Shown here in pieces: positions 44,756-54,469 of a stretch of DNA of 64,000 nucleotides. This DNA comes from Anthropogastromicrobium aceti. Lineage in GTDB: Bacteria > Bacillota > Clostridia > Lachnospirales > Lachnospiraceae. The notes beneath the pieces were generated by a model. It was not told the DNA's origin. It searched no databases and saw nothing but the letters and a program-made list of their open reading frames with translations. Numbering within the stretch: the stretch's first letter is position 1; the number at the start of each line of letters is the position of its first letter. Both the position numbers and the translations under genes were made by a program. The stretch is taken from assembly GCF_025567095.1 (NCBI RefSeq), contig NZ_JAOQJH010000019.1. One strand, 5' to 3'.

Positions 44756-44788
44756 CAAAAAGAGGCCCGGTCCTTTCAGACCGGACCC
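44756..44788 (-). terminator. terminator (possibly partial) after gap
   Basis: A GC-rich stem GGTCCGGTC/GACCGGGCC with a short loop, then TCTTTTTG on the minus strand. It probably lowers transcription into pgk relative to gap. Confidence 0.75.
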
Positions 44789-44814
44789 CGTAGGTCTTTG
44801 CGCTTAAGCGAAAC

Positions 44815-45831
44815 TTATGCTAACTCAGCGAAGTACTTAATTGTACGAACCATCTGGCTAGTATAGGAGTTCTCGTTGTCATACCAAGAAACAACCTGTA
44901 CCTGATACAGATCATCACCAAGCTTGGAAACCATAGTCTGGGTAGCATCGAACAGAGAACCAAATCTCATACCGATAACGTCGGAAGATACGATCGGATC
45001 AGTGTTGTAACCGAAGGACTCGGAAGCTGCTGCCTTCATAGCTGCGTTGATACCCTCAACGGTAACGTCGCTGCCCTTAACAACTGCAACAAGGATAGTG
45101 GTGGAACCTGTCGGAACCGGAACACGCTGTGCGGAACCGATCAGCTTGCCGTTTAACTCTGGGATAACCAGGCCGATTGCCTTAGCTGCACCAGTAGAGT
45201 TTGGAACGATGTTAGCTGCACCAGCACGTGCTCTTCTTAAGTCACCCTTTCTGTGCGGTCCATCGAGGATCATCTGATCTCCGGTGTAAGCATGGATGGT
45301 GGACATGATACCGCTCTGGATTGGAGCGTAATCGTTCAGAGCCTTAGCCATTGGTGCTAAGCAGTTTGTTGTACAGGAAGCTGCGGAGATGATGTTATCC
45401 TCAGCGGTCAGAGTCTTCTCATTTACAGAGTAAACGATAGTCTTCAGATCGTTTCCAGCCGGAGCGGAGATAACAACCTTCTTTGCACCAGCATCGATAT
45501 GAGCCTGTGCCTTAGCCTTGGAAGTATAGAATCCAGTACACTCAAGAACTACATCTACACCGATCTCTCCCCACGGAAGCTCAGCTGCGTTTGCCATCTT
45601 ATAGATAGTGATCTTCTTTCCGCAAACTTCGATGTAATCGTCTCCTGCTACTACAGAATCAGCGTACTGATACTTTCCCTGTGCTGTATCATACTTTAAC
45701 AGGTGAGCCAGCATAGCCGGGCTTGTTAAATCGTTGATTGCTACTACCTCATAACCTTCAGCGTTGAACATCTGTCTGAAAGCAAGACGGCCAATACGGC
45801 CAAAACCATTAATTGCAACTTTTACTGCCAT
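44815..45831 (-). CDS. gap: glyceraldehyde-3-phosphate dehydrogenase
   Basis: NAD-dependent oxidation of glyceraldehyde-3-phosphate. The 338 residues show the NAD fold (VAINGFGRIGRLAFRQ), the active-site cysteine (about C153) in SAASCTTNCLAP, and HRKGDLRRARAGAANIVPNSTGAAKA. First gene of the glycolytic operon, with its own promoter and an AGGAGG site. Codon use is the strongly biased type of a highly expressed gene. Confidence 0.97.
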   Translation of the reverse strand: MAVKVAINGFGRIGRLAFRQMFNAEGYEVVAINDLTSPAMLAHLLKYDTAQGKYQYADSVVAGDDYIEVCGKKITIYKMANAAELPWGEIGVDVVLECTGFYTSKAKAQAHIDAGAKKVVISAPAGNDLKTIVYSVNEKTLTAEDNIISAASCTTNCLAPMAKALNDYAPIQSGIMSTIHAYTGDQMILDGPHRKGDLRRARAGAANIVPNSTGAAKAIGLVIPELNGKLIGSAQRVPVPTGSTTILVAVVKGSDVTVEGINAAMKAAASESFGYNTDPIVSSDVIGMRFGSLFDATQTMVSKLGDDLYQVQVVSWYDNENSYTSQMVRTIKYFAELA

Positions 45832-45863
45832 GATTTTTAATTCCTCCTAAAGAAATTTATTAG

Positions 45864-45892
45864 ATTATATTATCACATAATTGCTTTGTTAA
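45864..45892 (-). promoter_or_regulatory. promoter of gap
   Basis: TTAACA (45892-45887), 17-base spacer, TATAAT (45869-45864). Confidence 0.75.
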
Positions 45893-45988
45893 AATATAAT
45901 CAATTACTGATATTTTACCTTATCCCGACAAATATATCAAGTGTTTTTCTTTCTTTTTCTTGTTTTTTTTTTAATTAGTTGGTTTGGA

Positions 45989-46017
45989 TTGACTTTTATA
46001 TGTAGACAGCGTATTCT
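45989..46017 (+). promoter_or_regulatory. promoter of the PHP phosphatase gene
   Basis: TTGACT (45989-45994), 17-base spacer, TATTCT (46012-46017), about 45 bases before the ATG and divergent from gap. Confidence 0.65.
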
Positions 46018-46062
46018 TTTTACTGAAACTTACGTTAAACTGAATTGCAAGGAGCATTTATT

Positions 46063-46914
46063 ATGATAAAATCTGATTTTCATGTTCATACATCTTTTTC
46101 TACTGACTCGGATACGCCTGCCAGGGAGCAAATTGAAGCGCTTATTAATAAGGGGATTACTGAGATTTGCATTACTGACCATCACGATATTGGCTACACT
46201 GCGATGGAGAAGGCTGATGTGAATACATCTGAAAGTACAAATACAAATATTGAGTCTCGTCCGTTTCGTATTAATCCTTTTGCCTATTATGAGGCGATTC
46301 TTGGCCTGATTCCTGAGTATTCTGACCGTGCCCGTATCTCAATTGGCGTGGAGCTTGGTCTTCGCACTGATTATCACCACAGTATTGAGGATTTTGCTGA
46401 GGTTTGTGCATGGGATTTTATTATTGGATCTACTCATGTAGTGAATGGACTTGACCCTTATTATCCGCAGTACTGGGAGGGCAAGTCAAAGCAGCAGGGC
46501 ATTATGGAATATTATGAGGCTACTCTTGCCAATATCCGCAAGCTTGACTGTTTTGATGTGTATGGTCATATTGATTATATTGTGCGCTATGCGCCTAATC
46601 AGCGTGAGAATTATTCGATTCTTGATTATAAGGATATCATTGATGAGATTTTGAAGCTTTTGATTCAAAATGGAAAGGGAATTGAATGCAATACGGCTGG
46701 CTTTAAATATGGGCTTGGCGTTCCAAATCCAGAAAATTATGTGTTAAAGCGCTATCATGAGCTTGGCGGTGAGATTCTTACTATCGGCTCTGACGGTCAC
46801 AAGCCTGAACACACGGCATATGCTTTTGATAAGGTTCCTGCTATTCTAGAATCATGCGGTATCCGCTACTACACAATATTTCATGACAGAAAACCAATAA
46901 TGCTGCCATTATAA
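46063..46914 (+). CDS. PHP-domain histidinol-phosphatase family protein
   Basis: A 283-residue metal-dependent phosphatase of the PHP superfamily (HisJ/HisK type). Motifs: DFHVHTSFSTDS at the start, ITDHHDIG, GVELGL, GSTHVVNG, DVYGHIDYIVRY and the terminal SDGHKP. These supply the trinuclear metal site. Such enzymes can dephosphorylate histidinol-phosphate, but no histidine genes are near, so another phosphate ester is possible. The ATG at 46063 has AAGGAG upstream; the earlier in-frame ATG at 46045 overlaps that site. Confidence 0.85.
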   Translation: MIKSDFHVHTSFSTDSDTPAREQIEALINKGITEICITDHHDIGYTAMEKADVNTSESTNTNIESRPFRINPFAYYEAILGLIPEYSDRARISIGVELGLRTDYHHSIEDFAEVCAWDFIIGSTHVVNGLDPYYPQYWEGKSKQQGIMEYYEATLANIRKLDCFDVYGHIDYIVRYAPNQRENYSILDYKDIIDEILKLLIQNGKGIECNTAGFKYGLGVPNPENYVLKRYHELGGEILTIGSDGHKPEHTAYAFDKVPAILESCGIRYYTIFHDRKPIMLPL

Positions 46915-46935
46915 GTCTTGTTATAAGCTTTACAT

Positions 46936-46981
46936 AAAAAACTCAGGAGAGATCACAAGATGATCTGTTCCTGAGTTTTTT
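46936..46981. terminator. bidirectional terminator
   Basis: AAAAAACTCAGGA and TCCTGAGTTTTTT flank a loop of about 20 bases between convergent genes; both strands end in a T-run. Confidence 0.9.
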
Positions 46982-47012
46982 ACTGTATTTTATTGTGATA
47001 CCAGATTGCTTA

Positions 47013-47885
47013 TCAGTATTTTAATACTTTTGTTGCTGTGATAGCAAGTGCTCCTGGTCCGATATGGCAGGCTACGCTTAAGGACAGATGGTCGATGTAG
47101 ATATCATGTTCTGGGTAGATTGCCTTTACTTCATCACGAAATTCCTCTGCTGCTGCTAAATTATCGGTATGAGCTATTGCGATATATATATCTTCTGGTG
47201 ATGACTTTCCATCGAAGCGCTCCTCAATATCCTTTGCAATGGCATCGAGCATAGTGTTCTTTGCAATCTTGTAGGTACGTGCCTTTGAGTAGGCATCAAG
47301 CTTTTCACCCTGAATCTGTAAAACTGGCTTTAATCGAAGAATTGTTCCTAATGCTGCCGCTGCCGGTGTAATTCTTCCGCCTTTTTTAAGATAATGCAGC
47401 GTATCAAGCGTGATGTAGATGGTTGAGTCGAATTTTGTCTCCTCTAAGCGTTTCTGAATTGCCGCTGCATCGTATCCTGCCTCTGCCATACTCTTTGCAT
47501 CAATAACTGACTGACGCTGCGTAACGGAGATACGCTGATTGTTGACTACATAAACCTTTCCATCATACTCTTCTTCCTGAGCCAGCATAATTGCAGTCTG
47601 GCAGGAGCCGGAAAGTCCACTTGACATCGGAATATGAACGATCTGGTCATATTCCTGCAAAATTTTATCCCACAGATCTGTTACACTGCCTGGTGATGGC
47701 TGAGAGGTAGAAATATTTCCGCCCTCACGCAGTTTCTTGTAAAATTCTTCCTGTGTCAGCGTAATGTCCTCATAATAAGTCTCACCATCAATCTGAAATG
47801 GCATTGCAAGTACAAATACGCCTAACTCCTGTGCCTGTTTTTGTGTAATTCCGCTGTTACTGTCTGTAACAATAGCTATTTTCAT
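47013..47885 (-). CDS. DegV family fatty-acid-binding protein
   Basis: A 290-residue DegV protein, the fatty-acid carrier of the FakA/FakB fatty acid kinase type. Typical segments are ATVTDSNSG-like KIAIVTDSNSGI at the start, the FYKKLREGGNISTSQPSPG loop, and HIPMSSGLSGSCQTA in the ligand-binding region, with LHYLKKGGRI later. No FakA is nearby. Length is standard. Monocistronic, convergent with the PHP gene. Confidence 0.9.
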   Translation of the reverse strand: MKIAIVTDSNSGITQKQAQELGVFVLAMPFQIDGETYYEDITLTQEEFYKKLREGGNISTSQPSPGSVTDLWDKILQEYDQIVHIPMSSGLSGSCQTAIMLAQEEEYDGKVYVVNNQRISVTQRQSVIDAKSMAEAGYDAAAIQKRLEETKFDSTIYITLDTLHYLKKGGRITPAAAALGTILRLKPVLQIQGEKLDAYSKARTYKIAKNTMLDAIAKDIEERFDGKSSPEDIYIAIAHTDNLAAAEEFRDEVKAIYPEHDIYIDHLSLSVACHIGPGALAITATKVLKY

Positions 47886-48005
47886 AGTTTTCTACTCCTG
47901 TCTGATTTTGCATTTCTCTATTTCGAACTCCTGTTTGCTGATGTATTCATGTATAAACCAGTCAATGGCCTCATAAATTGTAACAATCAGTTTCAGGAGC
48001 CTTCC

Positions 48006-48515
48006 ATGAGTTCTAAGACAAAAATCCTTGTCCTGAAATCCAGAAATTTAATCTGGACTGCCGTGATCGTTGTAATTGTTATTCTTCTTGCTATTTTGCT
48101 CGCAAGTGCCCTGCATCTGGATAAAAACCAGAGCCGTTCTTTTCCGAAAGACATGACTGAATCTGCTTCTTCTTCAATAGTATCAAGTCAGTCTTTTTCG
48201 GATACAGAAAGCTTCACACTTTCTGGTTCTTACATACCGGGAAGATACGCCGCATCTGTTGTTCTGGGCGGTGATACAGTTGATATTGTCGTGTGTGTGG
48301 ACAAAAATCACATTAATTCGATTCGTGCCCACAACCTTGCTCAATCAGTTGCCACGCTATATCCGCTCGTTCCTTCCGTACTGCAAAGTCTGGAATCACA
48401 GATTCTTTCTTCGCAGAGCTTGCAGGGCGTAACCTACTCTGACTCCTCACAGTATACGGCTTCGCTTCTTATTGATGCAATTACACGCGCACTTAAAAAG
48501 TCAGTTACTTACTGA
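48006..48515 (+). CDS. membrane-anchored FMN-binding-domain-like protein (degenerate)
   Basis: A 169-residue protein with an N-terminal membrane helix (LIWTAVIVVIVILLAILLASAL), a Ser-rich linker and an outside domain beginning GRYAASVVLGGDTVDIVVCV. The domain layout (GxY, hydrophobic strands, an I-x2-QS segment, then a C-terminal ASLLIDAITRAL helix) matches FMN_bind domains. However, the place of the flavin-attachment D-x-SGAT-S motif reads YSDSSQYTAS, so covalent flavin is doubtful. The ATG at 48006 has CAGGAG 7 bases before it. It overlaps the convergent telA by 11 bases. Confidence 0.65.
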   Translation: MSSKTKILVLKSRNLIWTAVIVVIVILLAILLASALHLDKNQSRSFPKDMTESASSSIVSSQSFSDTESFTLSGSYIPGRYAASVVLGGDTVDIVVCVDKNHINSIRAHNLAQSVATLYPLVPSVLQSLESQILSSQSLQGVTYSDSSQYTASLLIDAITRALKKSVTY

Positions 48516-49638
48516 TCTCTAGCAGTTTTTCTTTCATCTGCTGCTCCATCTGTGCAAGCTGTGCCTGTGCCTGTCTGCGCTGTTCACGACCTTCCTGCTG
48601 AATCTTTAAGATCTCGTTCATCGTGTCGATTAAGATGCCATTTGTCTGTCTAAGCGTCTCGATATCGACGATGCCGCGCTCTGATTCTCTTCGGATATCA
48701 ACAGTTGTCTGCTTTAGCTTTTGCGCATTAGAAAGCAGCAGCTGATTTGTCATATCCGTTACTTCCTTTTGCGCCTTTGCCGCCTGTGCGGAATGATTCT
48801 CTCCCATTGCAATGACCATCTGATTTTTCCAGAGTGGGATTGTATTTACAATAGTGGACTGAATCTTTTCCGCCATGACGGTGTCGTTGCTTTGAACCAT
48901 ACGAATCTGAGGTGCCATCTGCAGTGCAACCATGCGAGTCAGCTCAAGATCATGAACTTTCTTTTCAAAACGCTCGATCATAGATGAATAGTCGCTTACT
49001 GCCTGTGCATCCTCCTGTGTGCCGCTTGCAATGGCCTTTTGGCGCAGAGTCTCTAACTCTGTCTGTCTTGCCTTATCGACCTTCTTTTTTCCGGCAAGGA
49101 TGTACATTGAAAGCTCCTTGAAGTAGGTCTGGTTTAGCTGATACATCTGATCAAGCATCGCGGCATCCTGAATAAGCTGTACCTGATGCTTTGTGAGGAT
49201 ATCAACAATCTCATCAACCTTTCCCTCTGCCTTCTCATAGCGTGCCTTAAGCGCCTCTAACTTTCCAGTTGATTTCTTGAAAAAACTTGCAAAAAAGCCT
49301 TTTTCTTCCTCTGGCTCTCCTGTCTGCTTTAACTCGCTTACTAAGCTTGCCAGCATGGTTCCTGTCTCGCCAAGATCCTTTGAACGGACATTCTCAAGCG
49401 TTTTGTCAGAAAAATCTGCGATCTTTTTTTGTGCACCTGCACCGTACTGAAGTACAAGTGTTGAATTATTCAAATCTATTTTCTCTGCAAATGCCTCTAC
49501 CTGCTTTTTTTCCTGCTCGCTTAACAATGCTTCTTCTTCGTAAATTGGCTCTGGCTTTGGCGCTTCTTTTTTTGTCTCTGTAAATGGTTCAAATGTCAGC
49601 GTTGGCACTGCCTGATCTAATTTTAACTCTTCTTCCAT
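48505..49638 (-). CDS. TelA/KlaA toxic-anion-resistance family protein
   Basis: A 377-residue, largely alpha-helical cytoplasmic protein of the TelA family, associated with tellurite or cell-envelope stress. The conserved core runs from SKDLGETGTMLASLVSEL through LELTRMVALQMAPQIRMVQSNDTVMAEKIQSTIVNTIPLWKNQMVIA. It follows an XpaC-family gene, the usual partner. The C-terminus is a Gln-rich coiled coil. Role in this organism unknown. Confidence 0.9.
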   Translation of the reverse strand: MEEELKLDQAVPTLTFEPFTETKKEAPKPEPIYEEEALLSEQEKKQVEAFAEKIDLNNSTLVLQYGAGAQKKIADFSDKTLENVRSKDLGETGTMLASLVSELKQTGEPEEEKGFFASFFKKSTGKLEALKARYEKAEGKVDEIVDILTKHQVQLIQDAAMLDQMYQLNQTYFKELSMYILAGKKKVDKARQTELETLRQKAIASGTQEDAQAVSDYSSMIERFEKKVHDLELTRMVALQMAPQIRMVQSNDTVMAEKIQSTIVNTIPLWKNQMVIAMGENHSAQAAKAQKEVTDMTNQLLLSNAQKLKQTTVDIRRESERGIVDIETLRQTNGILIDTMNEILKIQQEGREQRRQAQAQLAQMEQQMKEKLLEISK

Positions 49639-49656
49639 AAGTATCCTCCCATCTGG

Positions 49657-50796
49657 TTACATATGAAGCCCGTCATCGACTAACCCCTCTTGTGACAGCA
49701 GAGTCTTCAGCACAGCAATATCTGTCTGAATCTTCATGCGGTCGTCTTCGTAAAGGCTGTCGAGAAGCTTGTCAAACGCGTCGTTGATTGTGTCTAGCGC
49801 ATTCTCTATCTGCGCCTTGGACTCTCTTGCTTTGTCTGTATCAATCCTGTCAAGATCACGATATCTTGTTACGAGGCTCATCGTATTTGGCAGGTAATAT
49901 TCGGTAAATCTCTTTATGGAGCCAATCTTCTCTGGTGTCTTTTGGACACTAAGATAAATCAGTCCAATGACCTCCTCTAAGTGACTTAACTTTTCACTTA
50001 TCACTGGCTGCGGCAGTTCATCGTTTATCTGGCGAATCTGCTTTATATATTCCATTCCTACTCGAACTGCTTCTTTCACCTCTTTATTGCCTGCCTGCTG
50101 CTCTTCCTCGCGTCTGGCATTCTCCATCTGCTGTTTTGAATGCAAATACAGTTCATAAGTCTCATCATCAAGAATCAGACATGACTTCTCATCATCCATA
50201 TGGCCCTGCAGAAAATATCCCTGTGAAATCATGCGCTCTAGTTCCTTCTGCACCTTTTTCTCAGGAAGACCGACAGCACCGCTTAAGCTTCGCACGGCGC
50301 AAAGTGCCTTTGTGCCAATGCACCTTTTATAGCGCTCAAAGCGACTTATACGTCCTAAGCGGTCGCAGCCATTTTTTAACAATATGCCAAAGGCAATGGC
50401 AAACGGCAGGAAACCTAAAAAGCCACAGCTTGTCACAAGTGGCTGTCTTCCGATCAGTCCTAGTACAAGCAGTATAAATGCCGGCAGGCCGAAGCCTGCT
50501 GTGCCAATTCCGCCAAAGGTGCACATCAGTATGCCTGATACCTTTCCAGGTGTCTTTTTTGTAAACCTAAGCTCTAGCTTTTCTTTGTCGGTCTTTTCAT
50601 AAACATTTCTCTTTTTATTTCCCTGACCATTTTTTCCGGTAAATGCTCCTACCGTCTCCTGCATGATATGATCGGCTGTCGATGAAATTTTCTCGCTTAA
50701 TCCTGAAAAATCCATTGATTCCATAGCCGAGTTCACGGCATCTGTGACGGTATCACATATACTTTGTCCAAACTTTGAGAAGTCATTCTCGTCCAT
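49657..50796 (-). CDS. XpaC-family (5-bromo-4-chloroindolyl phosphate hydrolysis) protein
   Basis: A 379-residue protein with a soluble N-terminus, two close membrane helices (ILMCTFGGIGTAGFGLPAFILLVLGLIG and CGFLGFLPFAIAFGILL) and a helical cytoplasmic domain with a coiled coil ending in NTMSLVTRYRDLD. This fits the XpaC family, which is regularly encoded beside TelA. Biochemical function is not established. It lies 18 bases before telA in transcription order and 17 bases after xylB. Confidence 0.8.
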   Translation of the reverse strand: MDENDFSKFGQSICDTVTDAVNSAMESMDFSGLSEKISSTADHIMQETVGAFTGKNGQGNKKRNVYEKTDKEKLELRFTKKTPGKVSGILMCTFGGIGTAGFGLPAFILLVLGLIGRQPLVTSCGFLGFLPFAIAFGILLKNGCDRLGRISRFERYKRCIGTKALCAVRSLSGAVGLPEKKVQKELERMISQGYFLQGHMDDEKSCLILDDETYELYLHSKQQMENARREEEQQAGNKEVKEAVRVGMEYIKQIRQINDELPQPVISEKLSHLEEVIGLIYLSVQKTPEKIGSIKRFTEYYLPNTMSLVTRYRDLDRIDTDKARESKAQIENALDTINDAFDKLLDSLYEDDRMKIQTDIAVLKTLLSQEGLVDDGLHM

Positions 50797-50813
50797 ACTT
50801 ATTTTCCCTTCAT

Positions 50814-52283
50814 TTACGCAATGATATCAAAGAGCGGTTTGCATGCCGGATAGATCTGCTTAAACTGCTGATAACGCTCCTCGTATTTTGCTGCAAGTAC
50901 CGGATCTGGCTCTACAGTATCGATTACCTTTACGATCTTTCCTGCTGCTTCCTCTACAGATGCGTACTCACCGCATGCAACTGCTGCAAGCATTGCACCG
51001 CCAAGGCCTGGGCCTTCCTCGCTCTCGATGACATCTACGCTGATATTTAAAATATTAGCGATCATCTTCTTCCACAGTGGGCTCTTTGCTCCGCCTCCGC
51101 AGATCTTTGTGCGCTTAATGTCAATTCCAAGTGATTTTGCTACCTCAAAGGAATCTCTAAGTGCAAATGCAACACCCTCTAAAACTGCCTGTGTCATATC
51201 GGCTCTTGTAGTGTCCATTGTCATGCCGATAAATGTTCCTCTTGCCTTTGGATTGTTGTGCGGTGAACGCTCGCCCATCAGATATGGCAAAAAGTATACA
51301 TGGTTTTCTCCAAGCTTTGTAATATCAGCCTGCTCTTTTGCAAACTCTTTTGTCTGAAGAATTTCTTCCATCCACCACTTGTTGCATGATGCTGCACTTA
51401 ACATGCAGCCCATCAGATGGTATGTGCCGTCTGCGTGTGCAAATGCGTGAAGCGCATTGTTGCTGTCTACACGGAAGTTTTTAGAGGAGATGAAGATAGT
51501 TCCGCTTGTTCCAAGGGAAATGTTGCATCTGCCCTCTCCTACTGTTCCTGTTCCAACTGCCGCTGCCGCATTGTCTCCTGCTCCTGCTGCAACTGCTACA
51601 TGATCTGTAAGGCCAAGCTCTTTTGCCAGATCTTCCTTAACACAGCCTACCTTTTCGTAGCTCTCGTAAATTCCAGCTAACATGTCCTCTGTAATTCCAC
51701 AGATTTCGCACATTTCTTTTGACCAGCAGCGATTCTTTACATCAAATAAAAGCATACCTGATGCATCTGATACATCGGTGCAGAATACGCCTGTCAGACG
51801 ATATGCCAGGTAATCCTTTGGCAGCATAATCTTTTTGATGCGTGCAAAATTCTCTGGCTCATGCTTCTTCACCCACAGAATCTTCGGTGCTGTAAAGCCT
51901 GCGAATGCAATATTGGCTGTGTACTTTGAAAGCTTATCCTTTCCGATTACATTATTTAAATAATCAGTTTCTTCTGTTGTACGTCCATCATTCCAAAGAA
52001 TAGCCGGACGGATAACATTGTCGTTTTCATCAAGAATAACAAGACCGTGCATCTGTCCGCCAAAGCTGATTCCTGCAACCTTTGTTGTGTCGAAGCCATT
52101 TACAAGCTCCTTGATTCCTGCGATCATCTGATCATACCAATCATATGGATTTTGCTCAGACCATCCCGGATTTGGGAATGAGAGCGGATACTCCTTTGAT
52201 ACGATGTTGCAGATTTTGCCGTTTCCTTCCATCAAAAGAAGCTTGATAGCTGATGTTCCAAGATCAATTCCAATATAATACAT
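50814..52283 (-). CDS. xylB: xylulokinase
   Basis: Phosphorylates D-xylulose to xylulose-5-phosphate. The 489-residue FGGY kinase starts YYIGIDLGTSAIKLLLM, has GWSEQNPYDWY, the catalytic-region GGQMHGLVILD and the ATP-site GAGDNAAAAVGTG and CGGGAKSPLWKKMIANIL. The ATG at 52283 has GGAGG upstream; the TTG at 52298 lies in that site. It follows a GH3 xylosidase-type gene by 36 bases, supporting xylo-oligosaccharide use. Xylose isomerase is not in the window. Confidence 0.93.
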   Translation of the reverse strand: MYYIGIDLGTSAIKLLLMEGNGKICNIVSKEYPLSFPNPGWSEQNPYDWYDQMIAGIKELVNGFDTTKVAGISFGGQMHGLVILDENDNVIRPAILWNDGRTTEETDYLNNVIGKDKLSKYTANIAFAGFTAPKILWVKKHEPENFARIKKIMLPKDYLAYRLTGVFCTDVSDASGMLLFDVKNRCWSKEMCEICGITEDMLAGIYESYEKVGCVKEDLAKELGLTDHVAVAAGAGDNAAAAVGTGTVGEGRCNISLGTSGTIFISSKNFRVDSNNALHAFAHADGTYHLMGCMLSAASCNKWWMEEILQTKEFAKEQADITKLGENHVYFLPYLMGERSPHNNPKARGTFIGMTMDTTRADMTQAVLEGVAFALRDSFEVAKSLGIDIKRTKICGGGAKSPLWKKMIANILNISVDVIESEEGPGLGGAMLAAVACGEYASVEEAAGKIVKVIDTVEPDPVLAAKYEERYQQFKQIYPACKPLFDIIA

Positions 52284-52319
52284 AATCGTTTCCTCCAAAT
52301 ACTTTGTTCCCTTTTTATT

Positions 52320-54443
52320 TTAATCTTTGACAACAGTGCCTGCTGCCTTTTCACCGATATAAATCGTATAGCTGCCTTTATGAACGCGCTTTACGCCATC
52401 ATCATCACAAAGTCCAAATGCTTCCTCTGGCAGCGTAATGTGAACTGTCTTTGTCTCACCTTTTTTAAGAGCTGCCTTTGCGATTCCCTTTAACTGCGGA
52501 TTTGGTGTTCCTTCGCGTTCTGCCTTTACATACACTAAGACGGTCTGAGTACCATCCATCTGTCCAATATTAGTTACATCTGCTGTGACTTCAACACCAT
52601 CTGGTGTAACCTTCTGTGTGCTAAGCTTCACATTGTCAAGCGAAAACTCTGTATATGACAAACCATATCCAAACGGATAAAGCGGCTTATTTTTCATGTA
52701 ACGGTATGTGCGACCTTCCATGCTGTAATCTGTAAATTCCGGCAGTTCTTCGCTTGTGCGGTAGAAAGTAACCGGAAGACGTCCTTCTGGGCATGCATCG
52801 CCAAAGAGTACCTGTGCGATTGCATTTCCGCCTTGTGCACCAGGATACCAGCACTGCATAATGGCATTTACATGCTCATCTGCCCATGTCAGATCCATTG
52901 CACTTCCTGTCAGAACAAGAAGGATTACTGGCTTGCCGCTCTCGTATGCCACTTCAAGTACTTCATTTTGAAGACCCGGGAAACGCAGATCAAGCTTATC
53001 GCCGCTTGAAAACTCATTTCCTGTATCGCCTTCCTCGCCTTCAAGACTGGCATCAAGACCAAGGCAGACAACTACTACATCACTTTCCTTACAAACACCC
53101 TTCACCTCTGCAAAACGGTCACGGCTCTGAGTCAGATTGCTGCTTCTGTCCTTGTAAAGATGGCATCCTTCTGAATAAACAATGCGCATCTTCTCGCCGT
53201 CTGCTCTTGGATGCTCCTTTGCATAATCCTCAAGGCCTTCCAAGACTGTCACATAGCGTGATGCAGTTCCCTCATAATTTCCTACTAATGCCATGCGATT
53301 GTCGGCATTCGGTCCAATGACACCGATTGTATGGATCTTTTCTTTATCAAGCGGAAGCATCTGATCATTTTTTAACAGCGTCAGACATCTTTTTGCTGCT
53401 GTGAGGTTTAATTCCTGCATCTTCGGTGAATCAACAACAGAATAGGAAATCTTATTGTATGGATTATCGTCTGCCTTATCAAATACGCCAAGCTTCATGC
53501 GTGTTGTAAAAAGATTGACAAGTGCCTCGTCAAGACGTTCTTCCTTTACAAGACCGTCGCGAACAGCATCAAGAAGATAAACAAACAGCGTACCGCAGTT
53601 TAAATCACAGCCATTATTCATTGCCAATGCAACAGATTCCTCTGCATTCTTTGTTACATTATGACCTTCATAGAAATCTTTAATTGCCCAGCAGTCTGAT
53701 GTAACGTGACCCTCAAAGCCCCACTCATCACGCAAAATATCTTTTAATAAAGTCTTGCTTCCACAGCATGGCTCTCCGTTTGTACGGTTATAAGCGCCCA
53801 TGACAGCCTCGACTTTACCCTCTTGTACACATGCTTTGAAGGCTGGAAGATATGTCTCATAGAGATCTTTCTTAGACACCTCTGCATTAAAATAATGACG
53901 CATACCCTCTGGTCCGCTGTGAACAGCAAAATGCTTTGCACATGCTGCCGTCTTTAGATATTTTTCGTCATGGCCCTGCATTCCCTCGATGTAACGCACT
54001 CCAAGACGTGATGTCAAATACGGATCCTCACCGAATGTTTCATGGCCTCTGCCCCATCTTGGATCACGGAAAATATTTACGTTTGGTGCCCAGAAGGTCA
54101 GGCCCTTGTAAATATCATGATCTCCAAACTCCTGCTGCATGTTAAATTTTGCACGCGCCTCTGTAGATACGGCATCACCAATCTGCTCCATGAAATCTTC
54201 ATCAAATGTTGCTGCCAAACCAATTGCCTGTGGAAAAACTGTTGCTGTGCCGGCTCTTGCAACACCGTGCAGAGCCTCATTCCACCAGTTGTAAGAAGCA
54301 ATTCCAAGGCGTTCAATTGCTGGTGCGTTATAAAGTGTCTGATATACCTTCTCCTCAAGTGTCATTTGTCCAATCAGCTCTTTCGCGCGTTCGCGAAGCT
54401 GTTTAAGACGTTCCTCATTGTGTACTAAATCGTTCATTTTCAT
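52320..54443 (-). CDS. glycoside hydrolase family 3 (probable beta-xylosidase)
   Basis: A 707-residue cytoplasmic GH3 enzyme (no signal peptide). Order: N-terminal TIM barrel with NWWNEALHG and FWAPNVNIFRDPRWGRGHETFGEDP, the nucleophile aspartate (about D250) in GHVTSDCWAI, the alpha/beta sandwich, and a C-terminal fibronectin-like domain (VTADVTNIGQMDGTQTVLVYV). NWWNEALHG is common in the beta-xylosidase branch. With xylB next, release of xylose from imported xylo-oligosaccharides is likely; beta-glucosidase is the alternative. Either of two ATGs (54443 or 54437) may start it. Confidence 0.9.
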   Translation of the reverse strand: MKMNDLVHNEERLKQLRERAKELIGQMTLEEKVYQTLYNAPAIERLGIASYNWWNEALHGVARAGTATVFPQAIGLAATFDEDFMEQIGDAVSTEARAKFNMQQEFGDHDIYKGLTFWAPNVNIFRDPRWGRGHETFGEDPYLTSRLGVRYIEGMQGHDEKYLKTAACAKHFAVHSGPEGMRHYFNAEVSKKDLYETYLPAFKACVQEGKVEAVMGAYNRTNGEPCCGSKTLLKDILRDEWGFEGHVTSDCWAIKDFYEGHNVTKNAEESVALAMNNGCDLNCGTLFVYLLDAVRDGLVKEERLDEALVNLFTTRMKLGVFDKADDNPYNKISYSVVDSPKMQELNLTAAKRCLTLLKNDQMLPLDKEKIHTIGVIGPNADNRMALVGNYEGTASRYVTVLEGLEDYAKEHPRADGEKMRIVYSEGCHLYKDRSSNLTQSRDRFAEVKGVCKESDVVVVCLGLDASLEGEEGDTGNEFSSGDKLDLRFPGLQNEVLEVAYESGKPVILLVLTGSAMDLTWADEHVNAIMQCWYPGAQGGNAIAQVLFGDACPEGRLPVTFYRTSEELPEFTDYSMEGRTYRYMKNKPLYPFGYGLSYTEFSLDNVKLSTQKVTPDGVEVTADVTNIGQMDGTQTVLVYVKAEREGTPNPQLKGIAKAALKKGETKTVHITLPEEAFGLCDDDGVKRVHKGSYTIYIGEKAAGTVVKD

Positions 54444-54469
54444 ATACCCCTTTCATATTTAATAGTAAT

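Noticed and set aside
47841..48005. A 55-codon upstream extension of the FMN-binding-like protein
   Set aside because: It overlaps the start of the divergent DegV gene, has no ribosome binding site, and the ATG at 48006 has an excellent one and starts the membrane helix region.
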